From CAYHCE01 sp964355015 (GTDB lineage Bacteria > Cyanobacteriota > Cyanobacteriia > PCC-6307 > Cyanobiaceae), in the NCBI GenBank assembly GCA_964355015.1, contig CAYHCE010000034.1:1-35650 (forward strand): a stretch of 35,650 nt of DNA. Direction: 5' to 3'. Positions 23,230 to 32,371 of the stretch are shown here, in pieces. Under the pieces are notes generated by a model. It saw only the letters and a program-made list of their open reading frames with translations, searched no databases and was not told the origin of the DNA. Both the position numbers and the translations under genes were made by a program. Within the stretch, counting starts at the first letter, position 1; each line of letters opens with the position of its first letter.

Positions 23230-26022
23230 TCAGGCATCGGCATGGGCACGGCGGCGCCACAACCGCCATACCTTCTCCATCTCCAGGTAGAGGAAGAACA
23301 GGAGGCTGAATCCCACACAGATAGCCAAGTCCTGGAGGGTCAGTGGCGTGGTCTCGAAGAAGTTCGAGAGGACGGGCACGTAGAGCAGCGCCATCTGCAG
23401 GGCGGTGGTGAGCAGCACGGCCCCGATCAGCCAGGGGTTGGAGAACGGATTCACCTGCACCAGGGGCAGATCGCTGCGGGCCGCCAGGGCATGGCCCATC
23501 TGGGCCAGACAGAGCGTGGTGAACACCATCGTCTGCCACGGGGCCCCGGCCCTGAAGGCATAGACCATCAACACGATCGTGATCGCCGCGAACACCACAC
23601 CGATGCGCAGGATGTAACTGCCGATGCCCCGCGCGAAGATCGACTCGCCTGGTTCGGCGGGAGGCCGTTGCATCAATCCCTCCTCGCCGGGCTCCAGGGC
23701 CAGGGCCAGTGCGGGCACACCGTCGGTCACCAGGTTCATCCAGAGGATCTGGAGAGGGGACAGAGGAGAGCCCACCAGGCCGAGCAGCGGCGCTGAGGCG
23801 ATGGTGATCAGTTCACCCACGTTGCTGCCGAGGATGTACTTCACGAAGCGGCGGATGTTGGCATACACCAGCCGCCCTTCCTCCACCGCGTTCACGATCG
23901 TGGCGAAGTTGTCATCGAGCAGCACCATGTCGGAGGCTTCCTTGCTCACCTCCGTGCCGGTGATGCCCATCGCCACACCGATGTGGGCCTGCTTCAGGGC
24001 CGGGGCGTCGTTGACACCGTCGCCGGTCATCGCCACCACCTGGCCATTGGACTGCAGGGCCTTGACGATCCGCAGCTTCTGCTCGGGCGGCACGCGGGCA
24101 TAGACGCTGCAGCGGCTCACGACCTCCTGCAGCCGGGCGTCGTCAAACTGTTCGAGCTCGCGGCCCAGCACCACCTCCGCCTCACCATCCACCAGGCCGA
24201 TGTTCTGTCCGATGGCCCGGGCAGTGAGGGGATGGTCGCCGGTGATCATCACCGGCCGGATGCCGGCCTCACGGCAACGGGCCACAGCCACGGCCACTTC
24301 CGGTCGGGCCGGATCGAGCTGGGCCATCAGCCCCAGCAGCACCAGATGCTCGAGTTCAAGCTCGGGGCTGGGGTGGTGGGGCGCACAAGCAAACGCGAGC
24401 ACCCTCAGGCCGGAAGCAGCCAGAACGCGCGCCTGCTCCAGCCACCACTGCCGCTGCGCCTCGGAGAGAGCCGTCACACCCGAGCCTGCAATCCAGCGAT
24501 CGCAGCTGCCGATGATCACCTCCGGAGCCCCTTTGCTGATCGCCAAGGTGCGAGAGCCGGCCGCCACCTCCCCGAGCGGAGCCTGGAGGGTGCCCTCGCT
24601 GTCCTGCACCCACACCGCCATCAGCTGGCGCTCCGAGCTGAAGGGAATCTCGGCCTGGCGTTTGAACTGACTGCGCAACGCAAACGCATCCAACCTGGCC
24701 TTGCCGGCGGCCACAACCAGGGCGCCTTCGGTGGGATCGCCCAGCACATCCCAGCTGCCGTCTTCCGCCTTCTTGAGCTCCGCGTCGCTGCAGAGCACAC
24801 CGGCCGTGAGCAGCAGATCCCTCGCTCCAGAAGCCATACCCGCCACAGCGCCCTCGGGGGCGGGGAGCTCGGCCGGGGTGAAGGAGCCATGGGGGTCGTA
24901 GCCCTGGCCGCTGACGCCGATCGACTGGCTGCCGCAGCGCAGCTCCTCAACAACCTGGCGGTTCAAGGTGAGGGTGCCGGTCTTGTCGGTGCAGATCACC
25001 GTGACCGAGCCGAGGGCCTCCACCGCCGGCAGCCGGCGGATCAGGGCGGCCCGCTGCACCATCCGCTGGGTGCCGATCGCCAGGGTCACGGTGATCACGG
25101 CGGGCAGGCCCTCCGGCACGATCGCCACGGCCATGCTGAGCGCCACCTCCAGCAAGCCCAGCAACGGCTGGCCCAGCAGCCAGCCACCAAGAACCACCAG
25201 CGCCACCAGCACAAGCGCCGAAACCACCAGCACGTTGGCCAGGCCATCGAGCCGTTCCTGCAGCGGGGTGGTTTCACCCCCGGCGGTGTTGATCAGCTCG
25301 GCGATCTGGCCCAGCTCCGTGCCCATGCCGGTGGCGGTCACCACAGCCGTGCCCCGCCCCCGCACCACCTCAGTGCCCTGGAACAGACAGTTCAGGCGCT
25401 CCAGCACCGGCGTGGAGGCCTCCAGCACCAGATCCGCCTTCTTGAACACCGCTTCCGCTTCGCCGGTGAGGGCCGCCTCACGCAGGCCCAGCTCGGCCAC
25501 CTCCAGCAGGCGGGCATCGGCGGGCACCCGATCGCCCGCCTCCAGGCGGATCAGATCGCCGGGCACCAGCTGCTCGCTAGAGATCCGCTCCCAATGGCCG
25601 TCACGCCGAACGGTGACCAGAGGCTGGGCCATCTCGCGCAGGGCCAGCAGAGCATTCTGGGCACGGCTTTCCTGGATGTAGCCCAGCAGGGCGTTCAAAC
25701 CGACGATCAGCACGATGGCGATCGCATCCTTGGGGAAGCGCTGGGCCTGGAAGGCGATGGCGGCCGAAACGGCGGCCACGGCCAGCAGCATGATCAGCAT
25801 CACGTTGCTTAGCTGATCCCAGAGGATCCGCAGGTTGCTGCGGCCTGGCGCCAGCTCCAGCCGGTTGAGGCCAAGCCGGGCCAGCCGTTCGGCAGTCTGG
25901 GCAGTGCTCAGACCTTCGCTGCTGGCCTCCAGCTCACGCAGACAATCGCCGGGGGCCAGGCTGTGCCAGGCAGGCGCTGCAGGGCGTGTCAAGGGGGGGG
26001 GGGCGAATTCGACGGTCACCAT
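23230..26022 (-). CDS. pacL: Calcium-transporting P-type ATPase (PacL type)
   Basis: From the ATG at 26022 the protein has 930 residues; an ATG at 26079 would add 19. It has the class IIA SERCA-like pattern: LTGEAEAVFKK in the actuator, AIVPEGLPAVITVTLAIG in M4, the phosphorylated Asp in CTDKTGTLT, GDGVNDAP in the hinge and WMNLVTDGVPALALALEP in M6. These residues match Ca2+ pumps. The N-terminus contains APPPL encoded by an 11-base C run. The gene is divergent from ktrB with about 100 bases between the starts. Together with the IIC-like pump at 1518-4352, the organism has two distinct type II ATPases in this window. Confidence 0.93.
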   Translation of the reverse strand: MVTVEFAPPPLTRPAAPAWHSLAPGDCLRELEASSEGLSTAQTAERLARLGLNRLELAPGRSNLRILWDQLSNVMLIMLLAVAAVSAAIAFQAQRFPKDAIAIVLIVGLNALLGYIQESRAQNALLALREMAQPLVTVRRDGHWERISSEQLVPGDLIRLEAGDRVPADARLLEVAELGLREAALTGEAEAVFKKADLVLEASTPVLERLNCLFQGTEVVRGRGTAVVTATGMGTELGQIAELINTAGGETTPLQERLDGLANVLVVSALVLVALVVLGGWLLGQPLLGLLEVALSMAVAIVPEGLPAVITVTLAIGTQRMVQRAALIRRLPAVEALGSVTVICTDKTGTLTLNRQVVEELRCGSQSIGVSGQGYDPHGSFTPAELPAPEGAVAGMASGARDLLLTAGVLCSDAELKKAEDGSWDVLGDPTEGALVVAAGKARLDAFALRSQFKRQAEIPFSSERQLMAVWVQDSEGTLQAPLGEVAAGSRTLAISKGAPEVIIGSCDRWIAGSGVTALSEAQRQWWLEQARVLAASGLRVLAFACAPHHPSPELELEHLVLLGLMAQLDPARPEVAVAVARCREAGIRPVMITGDHPLTARAIGQNIGLVDGEAEVVLGRELEQFDDARLQEVVSRCSVYARVPPEQKLRIVKALQSNGQVVAMTGDGVNDAPALKQAHIGVAMGITGTEVSKEASDMVLLDDNFATIVNAVEEGRLVYANIRRFVKYILGSNVGELITIASAPLLGLVGSPLSPLQILWMNLVTDGVPALALALEPGEEGLMQRPPAEPGESIFARGIGSYILRIGVVFAAITIVLMVYAFRAGAPWQTMVFTTLCLAQMGHALAARSDLPLVQVNPFSNPWLIGAVLLTTALQMALLYVPVLSNFFETTPLTLQDLAICVGFSLLFFLYLEMEKVWRLWRRRAHADA
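25993..26003. repeat. Homopolymer of 11 G (C on the coding strand) in the pacL N-terminus
   Basis: Eleven uninterrupted Gs on the plus strand encode Ala-Pro-Pro-Pro near residue 7 of PacL. A slip of one base would break the reading frame shortly after the start. It could be a phase-variable tract or an assembly-sensitive site. Confidence 0.85.
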
Positions 26023-26123
26023 ACGGGGGGAGCTTGAATTCCTGTCGGTGCCGTGAACCACCGGCGAAGGGGGTCCCATCGCAGACCAAACTGTTCCCTC
26101 GGTTGGCCGAGGGCAGTAGCTCG

Positions 26124-27530
26124 ATGACTTCCAGCCCCCTGGACCACCTCTGCAGCCGCCTGCAACATTGGCGCCATCGCCTCACGGTGCCGCAGTTCAC
26201 CGTGGTCACCGGTGGCCTGGTCATTGCCCTGGGAACCCTGCTGCTGGCCTCCCCCCTCTGCTCCTCCGACGACGTGGGGCTCTGGCAGGCCCTGTTCACC
26301 GTGACCTCCGCCATCACGGTGACGGGTCTGTCGATCATCGACGTGGGCAAGGACCTCACGTTCTTCGGGCAGATCACCCTGGCCGGCCTGATCGTCACCG
26401 GCGGCCTCGGCCTGATGGCGATCACCACCTTTCTGCAGGGCTTCGTGCAGGGCCGCTCCGGCCTTCGCCATCGCCTCGACAAGGGCCGGGCTCTCGATGA
26501 GTTCGGCGTCGGAGGCATCGGGCCCACCTTTCACCGGATCCTGATCACGGCGGGATGCGTCATGGCCATCGGCACCCTGATCCTCTACAGCTTCGGCTTC
26601 ACCGACATCAGCAACCACGGCGAGCGGCTGTGGGCGGCGATGTTTCACTGCATCAGCGCCTACAACAACGCCGGCTTCGGTCTCTGGAGCGACAACCTCG
26701 TCGGCTACAAGGCCAATCCCGTCGTCAATGGCGTCATCGGCGCTCTGATCGTCACCGGCGGCATCGGATGGCGCGTCACCAACGACCTCTGGGAGAAGCG
26801 CTTCAAGCTCCAACGGATCCGCCGGCTGAGCCTGCATGCACGGCTGGTGCTGCGCAGCACCCTGCTGCTGATCGTCCTCGGGGCCGCAGGGCTGCTGTTC
26901 ACCGAACAGTTCGCGCCAGACGGGATCATCAGCACCCTCTCGATCTGGGAAAAGCTGCAGGTCACGATCTTTCAGTCGATCACCACCCGAACCGCAGGCT
27001 TCAACACGGTGCCGCTCTCGATCGAGACGATCTCCGATGCGGGCCTGCTGCTGATGATCGTGCTGATGTTCATCGGTGCCAGCCCCGGCGGCACGGGCGG
27101 CGGGATCAAAACCACCACCTTCGCGGTGCTGATGGGTGCCACCCGCTCCACCCTCGAAGGTCGCAAGGATGTGATCATCCGCAGGCACGAGATTCCCGGC
27201 GACATCGTGCTCAAGGCCGTGGGTGTGGCCTTGGCCTCTGGCCTGTTCGTGATCCTGATGACCCTGCTGCTCGGCCTCGGACCGACCGCGGGTGGAGAAC
27301 CGACCGCCCAGGCCTACAGCTTCCTTGAAAAACTGTTCACCTGCATGTCAGCCTTCGGTACCGTGGGCCTTGACGTCGGGGTGACGGCCAACTTGAACCG
27401 CTGGGGGCAGATGGTGCTGATGGTGGGGATGTTCGTGGGACGGCTGGGGATCATGCTGTTGCTCTCCGCTCTCTACGGCAGCAGGCCCCAGTCCAGGGTC
27501 GGCTACCCCCGAGAAGAGGTCTTCATCTGA
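26124..27530 (+). CDS. ktrB: Potassium transporter subunit KtrB (TrkH/NtpJ type)
   Basis: The 468-residue membrane protein has the four repeat units of the Ktr/Trk/HKT family. Filter regions are TVTSAITVTGLSIIDVG, HCISAYNNAGFGLWSDNL, SITTRTAGFNTVPL and MSAFGTVGLDVGVT, with the usual Gly at each. PGGTGGGIKTTTFAVLMG is the conserved stretch after the third pore. It takes up K+, usually with Na+. I chose the ATG at 26124 since it lies just before the first helix; longer frames upstream are composed of shadow sequence. The gene is followed after 12 bases by ktrA. Confidence 0.94.
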   Translation: MTSSPLDHLCSRLQHWRHRLTVPQFTVVTGGLVIALGTLLLASPLCSSDDVGLWQALFTVTSAITVTGLSIIDVGKDLTFFGQITLAGLIVTGGLGLMAITTFLQGFVQGRSGLRHRLDKGRALDEFGVGGIGPTFHRILITAGCVMAIGTLILYSFGFTDISNHGERLWAAMFHCISAYNNAGFGLWSDNLVGYKANPVVNGVIGALIVTGGIGWRVTNDLWEKRFKLQRIRRLSLHARLVLRSTLLLIVLGAAGLLFTEQFAPDGIISTLSIWEKLQVTIFQSITTRTAGFNTVPLSIETISDAGLLLMIVLMFIGASPGGTGGGIKTTTFAVLMGATRSTLEGRKDVIIRRHEIPGDIVLKAVGVALASGLFVILMTLLLGLGPTAGGEPTAQAYSFLEKLFTCMSAFGTVGLDVGVTANLNRWGQMVLMVGMFVGRLGIMLLLSALYGSRPQSRVGYPREEVFI

Positions 27531-27542
27531 GGTAGGGGTCCG

Positions 27543-28256
27543 ATGGCATCAAGCAACGCGTGGTGGCAATGGGCCCCCGATGGATCGACCCAGTTCGGCA
27601 CCTTCGCCGTCATCGGCGTGGGCCGGTTCGGTTCAGCGGTCTGCGAAGAGCTGATCCAAAACGGCGCGGATGTGTTGGCGATCGATGCCAGCCAGCGCGC
27701 CATCGATGCGATGCGTCTGATCGATGCCTCGATCGAAGCCCGGGTGGTGGACTGCACCGATGAGGAGGCCCTCCGCGCCGCCGGGGCCCTCGATGTCGAC
27801 ACCGTGGTGGTGGCGATCAGCGAACCGATCGAAGCGAGCATCACCGCCACTTTGATCGTCAAGCACGGGGATGGCACGAAGGTGAAGCAGGTGATTGCCC
27901 GTGCCACCAGCGATCTCCACCTGAAGATGCTCCAGCGTGTCGGAGCCGACCGGGTGGTCTTTCCCTCGAAGATGCAGGGCCATCGGCTGGGGCTGGAGCT
28001 GGTGCGTCCGAACATGCTGGAGCGACTTCGGCTCGATGACTGCAACAGCATCGAGGAGATCCGTGTTCCAAAGGCCTTCGTGGGCCAGTCTCTGCGTGAC
28101 CTGAACCTGCGCAAGAACCGCAACGTCACCGTCCTTGCTGTGGGGCCGGAGAACCAGCTGACGGTGAACCCCCCTGCCTCCCATGTCCTGAAGCAGGGGG
28201 AACTGCTCGTGGTGATGGGATCTGGCGAAGCCCTGAAGGCACTGCCCTCCCACTGA
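27543..28256 (+). CDS. ktrA: Potassium uptake regulatory subunit KtrA (TrkA family)
   Basis: The 237-residue cytosolic protein is an RCK subunit. The N-terminal Rossmann domain has FAVIGVGRFGSAVCEEL and DVLAIDASQRAID; RVVDCTDEEALRAAG and VVVAISEPIEASI follow as in KtrA. The C-terminal RCK_C part has VPKAFVGQSLRDLNLRKN and LKQGELLVVMGSGEALKAL. It binds nucleotides and gates KtrB. The gene is 12 bases downstream of ktrB and convergent with znuB. No obvious terminator is visible in the 100-base gap after it. Confidence 0.94.
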   Translation: MASSNAWWQWAPDGSTQFGTFAVIGVGRFGSAVCEELIQNGADVLAIDASQRAIDAMRLIDASIEARVVDCTDEEALRAAGALDVDTVVVAISEPIEASITATLIVKHGDGTKVKQVIARATSDLHLKMLQRVGADRVVFPSKMQGHRLGLELVRPNMLERLRLDDCNSIEEIRVPKAFVGQSLRDLNLRKNRNVTVLAVGPENQLTVNPPASHVLKQGELLVVMGSGEALKALPSH

Positions 28257-28357
28257 GCCTGCCCATGAGCTGAACCCCGCCGACGACATCCAGGGCTGCA
28301 CGGCAGTTTCCACCTGGCTCCTGACGGAGTGCCTGGGCCAGCCCCGGGCGGCAAGTT

Positions 28358-29194
28358 TCAGGTGGCCCTGATTGCACCAGTGGGGGAGGCAAGAGCCAGG
28401 GCAGCGAGAAACCCGAACAGCTGGAAGATGACCACACAGGGACCCGAAGGAAGATCAAAGGCCCCTGAGAGCAGCAGGCCCAGCACGGCGCAGATCGCCC
28501 CCAGGCCTGATGCCAGCAGCACGTAACCGTTGAAATGGCTGCTCACCAGCCGCGACGCGCAAGCGGGAATCACCACGAAGGCGCTGATCAGGAGCACGCC
28601 GACGGCCTTGATCGAGATCGCCACCACCACCGCCAGCAACACGATGAACAGCAGCCGGTGCAGGGGCACCGCCACGCCCCGGGAGAGGGCCAGGGGTTCA
28701 TCCAGGGTGAGCAGGATCTGGTCGCGGCGCGTCAGGGTCAGATAGGCCAGGGCAGTGATCAGCAGGGCGGCGATCAGCCCCAGATCCAGCCAGGAAACGC
28801 CGAGGATGTCACCGAAGAGCAGCTGGTGGATGCCGCCCTTGTAGGTGCGCACGAAGCTGAGGGCCACCACGGCGATCGCCAGCGAAGAGGAATAGACGAT
28901 GTTGAGCAGGGCGTCGGTGGGCAGGCGGCTGCGTTCCACCAGCTGGCTCACCACCAGGGCGAACACCACGGCGAAGGGGATCAGCACCAGGGTGGGATTG
29001 AGCCCCAGCAGAATTCCCAGGGTGATGCCCAGCAGGCAGGAATGGCCCAGGGCATCGCTGAAGAAGGAGAGCTGGCGCAGCACCGCGAAGCTGCCGAGCA
29101 GGCCCCCGAGCGCTCCTGTGAGCAGCCCGCCCAGCAGGGCCCGCTGCATGAACGGCAACTGCAGAAGTTCGGCCAGGGAGGAAGCGTCGATCAT
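28358..29194 (-). CDS. znuB: Zinc/manganese ABC transporter permease (ZnuB)
   Basis: The 278-residue protein has about eight membrane helices and the family pattern: GALGGLLGSFAVLRQLSFFS, DALGHSCLLGITLGILLGLN, VAISIKAVGVLLISAFVVIP and ACASRLVSSHFNGYVLL. It is the membrane channel of the znuACB importer. The ATG overlaps the znuC stop by four bases. Zinc rather than manganese is inferred from the His-rich ZnuA and the nearby Zur-like regulator. The gene is convergent with ktrA. Confidence 0.94.
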   Translation of the reverse strand: MIDASSLAELLQLPFMQRALLGGLLTGALGGLLGSFAVLRQLSFFSDALGHSCLLGITLGILLGLNPTLVLIPFAVVFALVVSQLVERSRLPTDALLNIVYSSSLAIAVVALSFVRTYKGGIHQLLFGDILGVSWLDLGLIAALLITALAYLTLTRRDQILLTLDEPLALSRGVAVPLHRLLFIVLLAVVVAISIKAVGVLLISAFVVIPACASRLVSSHFNGYVLLASGLGAICAVLGLLLSGAFDLPSGPCVVIFQLFGFLAALALASPTGAIRAT

Positions 29195-29979
29195 CGCGAT
29201 AGCTCCGGCCCCTGGTGGTGATGGTGGTGGTAGGGCACGTAGCCGCGGCCGTAGACCCGCTGCAGCTGGGCCGGGCTCAGGGCGTGGTCAGGCGGACCGA
29301 AGCAGCGCAGGCTGCGGTTCAGGCAGAGAACCCGGTCACAGGTGCGGCGCACCATCTCGAGATCGTGGGAGACCTGCAGGATCGTCCAGCCCTCGCTGCG
29401 GCGCAGCTGGAACAGCAGACCGTAGAACTGCTCGGCCGCCTGGCTGTCGAGGCCGGCCTGGGCCTCGTCGAGCACGAGCAGGCGCCGCGGCCGCACCACG
29501 CAGAACGCCAGCAGCACACGCTTGGTCTGGCCGCCGGAGAGCTCGCTGATCAGGCGGTCGGCCAGATCGCTGCTGGAGGTTTTCCGCAGAGCTTCGGCCA
29601 CCGCCCAGCGGCGCCGCTCACCCCCTGCCCAGGGCAACCGCAGGCCCGGCGGGTCCCAGCCCAGGCCCACGAACTCCGCCACGCTCAGAGGACAACGGTT
29701 GCGCACAGAGAACGATTGGGGCAGGTAGGCGACCTGGGCTCGCGTGCAGGGCGGCAGCTGGCCCTTGCGGCCGAGCGGCCGGCCGAGGATCCACACCTCG
29801 CCGGCCTGGCGGGGCAGGATGCCGAGCAGGGCCTGCACCAGGGTGCTCTTGCCGGCGCCGTTGGGACCCACCAGGGCCGTGTCGGTTTCGGCGTCGAGCG
29901 AGAAGCTGACGTTCTCCACCGCGGTGACGGATTCGCGCCGCACCGTCAGGTCCCTGACTTCGAGAACGGTTTCCCCCAT
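29191..29979 (-). CDS. znuC: Zinc ABC transporter ATP-binding protein (ZnuC)
   Basis: The 262-residue ATPase has Walker A GPNGAGKST, the signature LSGGQTKRV, Walker B LLVLDEAQAGLD and the switch His in ILQVSHDLEMVR. The C-terminus holds five consecutive histidines (YVPYHHHHHQGPELSR), a plausible metal-sensing or metal-binding tail. The start codon lies nine bases after the znuA stop, and the end overlaps znuB. It powers import of the metal captured by ZnuA. Confidence 0.95.
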   Translation of the reverse strand: MGETVLEVRDLTVRRESVTAVENVSFSLDAETDTALVGPNGAGKSTLVQALLGILPRQAGEVWILGRPLGRKGQLPPCTRAQVAYLPQSFSVRNRCPLSVAEFVGLGWDPPGLRLPWAGGERRRWAVAEALRKTSSSDLADRLISELSGGQTKRVLLAFCVVRPRRLLVLDEAQAGLDSQAAEQFYGLLFQLRRSEGWTILQVSHDLEMVRRTCDRVLCLNRSLRCFGPPDHALSPAQLQRVYGRGYVPYHHHHHQGPELSR

Positions 29980-29988
29980 GGCTTGAGC

Positions 29989-30978
29989 CTACCGAGGGCC
30001 GCCGGCTGCCTTTCCGCCGAAGGCCGCGACCAGAGCCTTTACGTTGCTGCGCATCGTGCTGGCGTAGTGACCGGGCTTCCGGGCCTCGGCCGGAGCCGTT
30101 TCAAGCGGGTCGAAGAAGCTCACCTTCACCCCCAGATCCTGGGCCATGGCCTGGAACGACGTGCTGTTCTCCTGCGGTTCGCTGAGCAGGGTCCGGAGGC
30201 CGGAATCCTTCGCGACCTGCATCACCCGCCGCAGCTCGGCCGGAGTGGGATTTTCGTCGGGAACATCCACCACGAAGGCGGTGTTCAGCCGGTAGCGATC
30301 GGCGAAGTAGGGAGCGAAATCGTGGAACGTCACGAAGGTTCTGCCTGCGAACGGCTTGAGTTCAGCGGCGAATTCGTCGTTGAGCGAGCGCAGCCCGGCC
30401 GTGAAGGCAGCGGCATTGGCGCTGAACTCCTGCCTGCAGGAGGGCCTGGCGGCGATCAGGCCATCACGGATGGTGTTCACCTGCTGCACGGCCCGCAGTG
30501 GATCCAGCCAGATGTGGGGATTCCTCCCACCGTGCTCCTGGCCATGGCCGTGGCCGTGGGCCTGGGGTTCAGCCTCACCCGGGTTCGCCAGGGTGGCGAC
30601 GCCCCGGCTGGAGTCGATCACCTTCAGCCCTGGGTTCTCCGCACCGGCGATCAGCTTGCCGAGGAAGCCCTCGAAGCCGAGGCCGTTCTTCACCAGCACA
30701 TCGGCCTTGCGGATCCGCGCCAGGTCGGTGGGGGTGGCCTGGAAGTCGTGGGGGCCGACGTGGGGAGGGATCAGCGGCTGCACGGTGGCGCAGCCGCCAG
30801 CCACGGCCCGGGTGAATTCGGTGATCGGCACGAAGGTGGTGACCACCGCCAGTCCCTGGGCCTGATCGGCCCCGGGACCGGTGGTTCCGCAGGCGGACAG
30901 CACGGCGGCGGCGAGAACGGTGGTGGCAAGAACGGCGGCCAGGCCAGGAACAGCCCTGCAGCGTGGGATGGCTCTCAT
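29989..30978 (-). CDS. znuA: Zinc ABC transporter substrate-binding lipoprotein (ZnuA)
   Basis: The 329-residue protein has a signal peptide with a lipobox (AVLSAC, Cys30) and the cluster A-I metal-binding fold. VVTTFVPITEFTRAVAG and LIPPHVGPHDFQATPTD give the first metal His; PHIWLDPLRAVQQVNTI follows the His-rich loop AHGHGHGQEHGGRNPHIW. The loop is characteristic of zinc-binding ZnuA. FVTFHDFAPYFADRY provides another metal His. The protein is anchored in the periplasm and passes zinc to ZnuB. A Fur/Zur-box-like site lies 53 bases before the start. Confidence 0.95.
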   Translation of the reverse strand: MRAIPRCRAVPGLAAVLATTVLAAAVLSACGTTGPGADQAQGLAVVTTFVPITEFTRAVAGGCATVQPLIPPHVGPHDFQATPTDLARIRKADVLVKNGLGFEGFLGKLIAGAENPGLKVIDSSRGVATLANPGEAEPQAHGHGHGQEHGGRNPHIWLDPLRAVQQVNTIRDGLIAARPSCRQEFSANAAAFTAGLRSLNDEFAAELKPFAGRTFVTFHDFAPYFADRYRLNTAFVVDVPDENPTPAELRRVMQVAKDSGLRTLLSEPQENSTSFQAMAQDLGVKVSFFDPLETAPAEARKPGHYASTMRSNVKALVAAFGGKAAGGPR

Positions 30979-31030
30979 CGGGCTGGGGACGGGCAGGCCA
31001 GGCGACAGGGTCCAGCGACCATGGGCATCA

Positions 31031-31049
31031 GATAATGATATTCAATTCG
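31031..31049 (-). promoter_or_regulatory. Fur/Zur-box-like operator upstream of znuA
   Basis: GATAATGATATTCAATTCG matches the classic Fur-box consensus (GATAATGATAATCATTATC) at 14 of 19 positions, including the first ten. It is the most AT-rich stretch in the 124 bases between the DUF1111 gene and znuA, and it overlaps the probable -10 region. With a Zur-like gene 3.7 kb away, zinc-dependent repression of znuACB is expected. Confidence 0.75.
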
Positions 31050-31102
31050 CTCAAGATCGTACCCTGTGATCCTGGCCCCGCGGCTCAACGGGAGAGCAGA
31101 GG

Positions 31103-32371
31103 TCAGAGGCTGTGCAACCAGGCCAGCAGGATCTGTTTCTCGGCTGGTGGCAGCTGAAGGTAACGAGCTCTTGCGGCCCGCGCTTCGCCCCCATGCCAGA
31201 GGATCGCCTCCTCGATGGTGCGGGCCCGGCCGTCGTGGAGGAAGCCTGCCGAGGCGTTGATCCGCTGGGTGAGACCCAGCCCCCACAGCGGGGCTGTGCG
31301 CCACTCGCTCCCGGCCGCCCCCCGTTCAACCACGCCGTCGTCAAGGCCGGGGCCCAGGTCGTGGAGCAGCAGATCGGTGTAGGGCCAGATCGTCTGATCA
31401 TTGATCACCCGGGCCACCGCCTGGGGAGATCGGCCCGTGGTCAGTTGCGGCACATGACAGCGGGCGCACGGCAGCTCACCGAACAGCTCCCGGCCCTGGC
31501 GCGCCACCGGGCTGGAGGCCGGCCGGGCGGTGCGCGGTGCCCCCAGCGTCTGGCTGTAGAAGGTCACCAGATCCAGCTCCCGGGCGCCGATGTCCCCCGG
31601 GCTGGTCAGGCCCATGTCGTTCAGGAAGGCAGCAGCCGTCTGCTCCCGCACCGAGGCGGAAAGGGCCTTCCAGCCGAATCGGCCCAGACGCCGCTGGCCA
31701 TCGGCGCCGGTCAGCCAGTGGGGCCGGCCGGAAATGCCGTCTCCATCCCGGTCATCGGGGTCGGCGCGGCTCAGGATCGCCTGCTCCGGCACCGCCTCCA
31801 GCAGCCCCATGCCGAGCAGGGGAGGTGCCACCCGCAGGGAACGCGCCACCAACCGGGGCGAGAGATCAAGGGGATCTTCCGCCTCCAGGCGAACCACCGG
31901 CCGACGCAGGCCCGCCTGGTTCTGCCACTCCACCTGCACGGCAGCATCGGGTTGGCCCCCCAGCACCGCCCGATCCCGCACCTGGTGACCGATGCCCGGC
32001 ACGGGCCGCGCATCCCGCAGGGCCACCCGAACCAGGGATTCCCCCATCAGCGGCCGGCCGCGACCGTTGCGCACATGGCAGGCGATGCAGGAGGCGGCGT
32101 TGAAGCGGGGTCCCAGTCCCGCTCCGGGCGCCCCCTCCAGGGGCACATGGGTGCGATCGAAGAGCACATCGGCCACCTGGTGGCGCTCCAGTTCCGCAGG
32201 GCTGAGGCCGGCGGCCGGCTGCTCGAAGGAGGCCGACGTGCGGTTGGCCACCGTCATCGCCCCGGCCGCCTGTTGGGGATCGTCGCCCCCCCAGCTTCGC
32301 TGCAGCCCGACACCCAGCACCACCACCAGGGCCAGCAGGGCCAGCAGCAGGTGTTGACGGGGGCGAGGCAT
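31103..32371 (-). CDS. Di-heme DUF1111 oxidoreductase-like protein
   Basis: The 422-residue exported protein has an N-terminal hydrophobic segment (LLLALLALVVVLGVGL) and two c-type heme motifs: CIACH at 95-99 in NAASCIACHVRNGRGRP and CARCH in GELPCARCHVPQLTTG. LHDLGPGLDD and AGFLHDGRARTIEEAILWHG are typical of the DUF1111 'thiol oxidoreductase-like' family, related to di-heme peroxidases. Such proteins often pair with imelysin proteins in iron-uptake loci. The ATG overlaps the imelysin stop by one base (TGATG). It may provide periplasmic redox chemistry for metal acquisition; this is inference. Confidence 0.9.
   Translation of the reverse strand: MPRPRQHLLLALLALVVVLGVGLQRSWGGDDPQQAAGAMTVANRTSASFEQPAAGLSPAELERHQVADVLFDRTHVPLEGAPGAGLGPRFNAASCIACHVRNGRGRPLMGESLVRVALRDARPVPGIGHQVRDRAVLGGQPDAAVQVEWQNQAGLRRPVVRLEAEDPLDLSPRLVARSLRVAPPLLGMGLLEAVPEQAILSRADPDDRDGDGISGRPHWLTGADGQRRLGRFGWKALSASVREQTAAAFLNDMGLTSPGDIGARELDLVTFYSQTLGAPRTARPASSPVARQGRELFGELPCARCHVPQLTTGRSPQAVARVINDQTIWPYTDLLLHDLGPGLDDGVVERGAAGSEWRTAPLWGLGLTQRINASAGFLHDGRARTIEEAILWHGGEARAARARYLQLPPAEKQILLAWLHSL

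Noticed and set aside
23983..25812. 609-codon open frame opposite pacL
   Set aside because: Antisense shadow of a complete, well-conserved Ca2+ ATPase.
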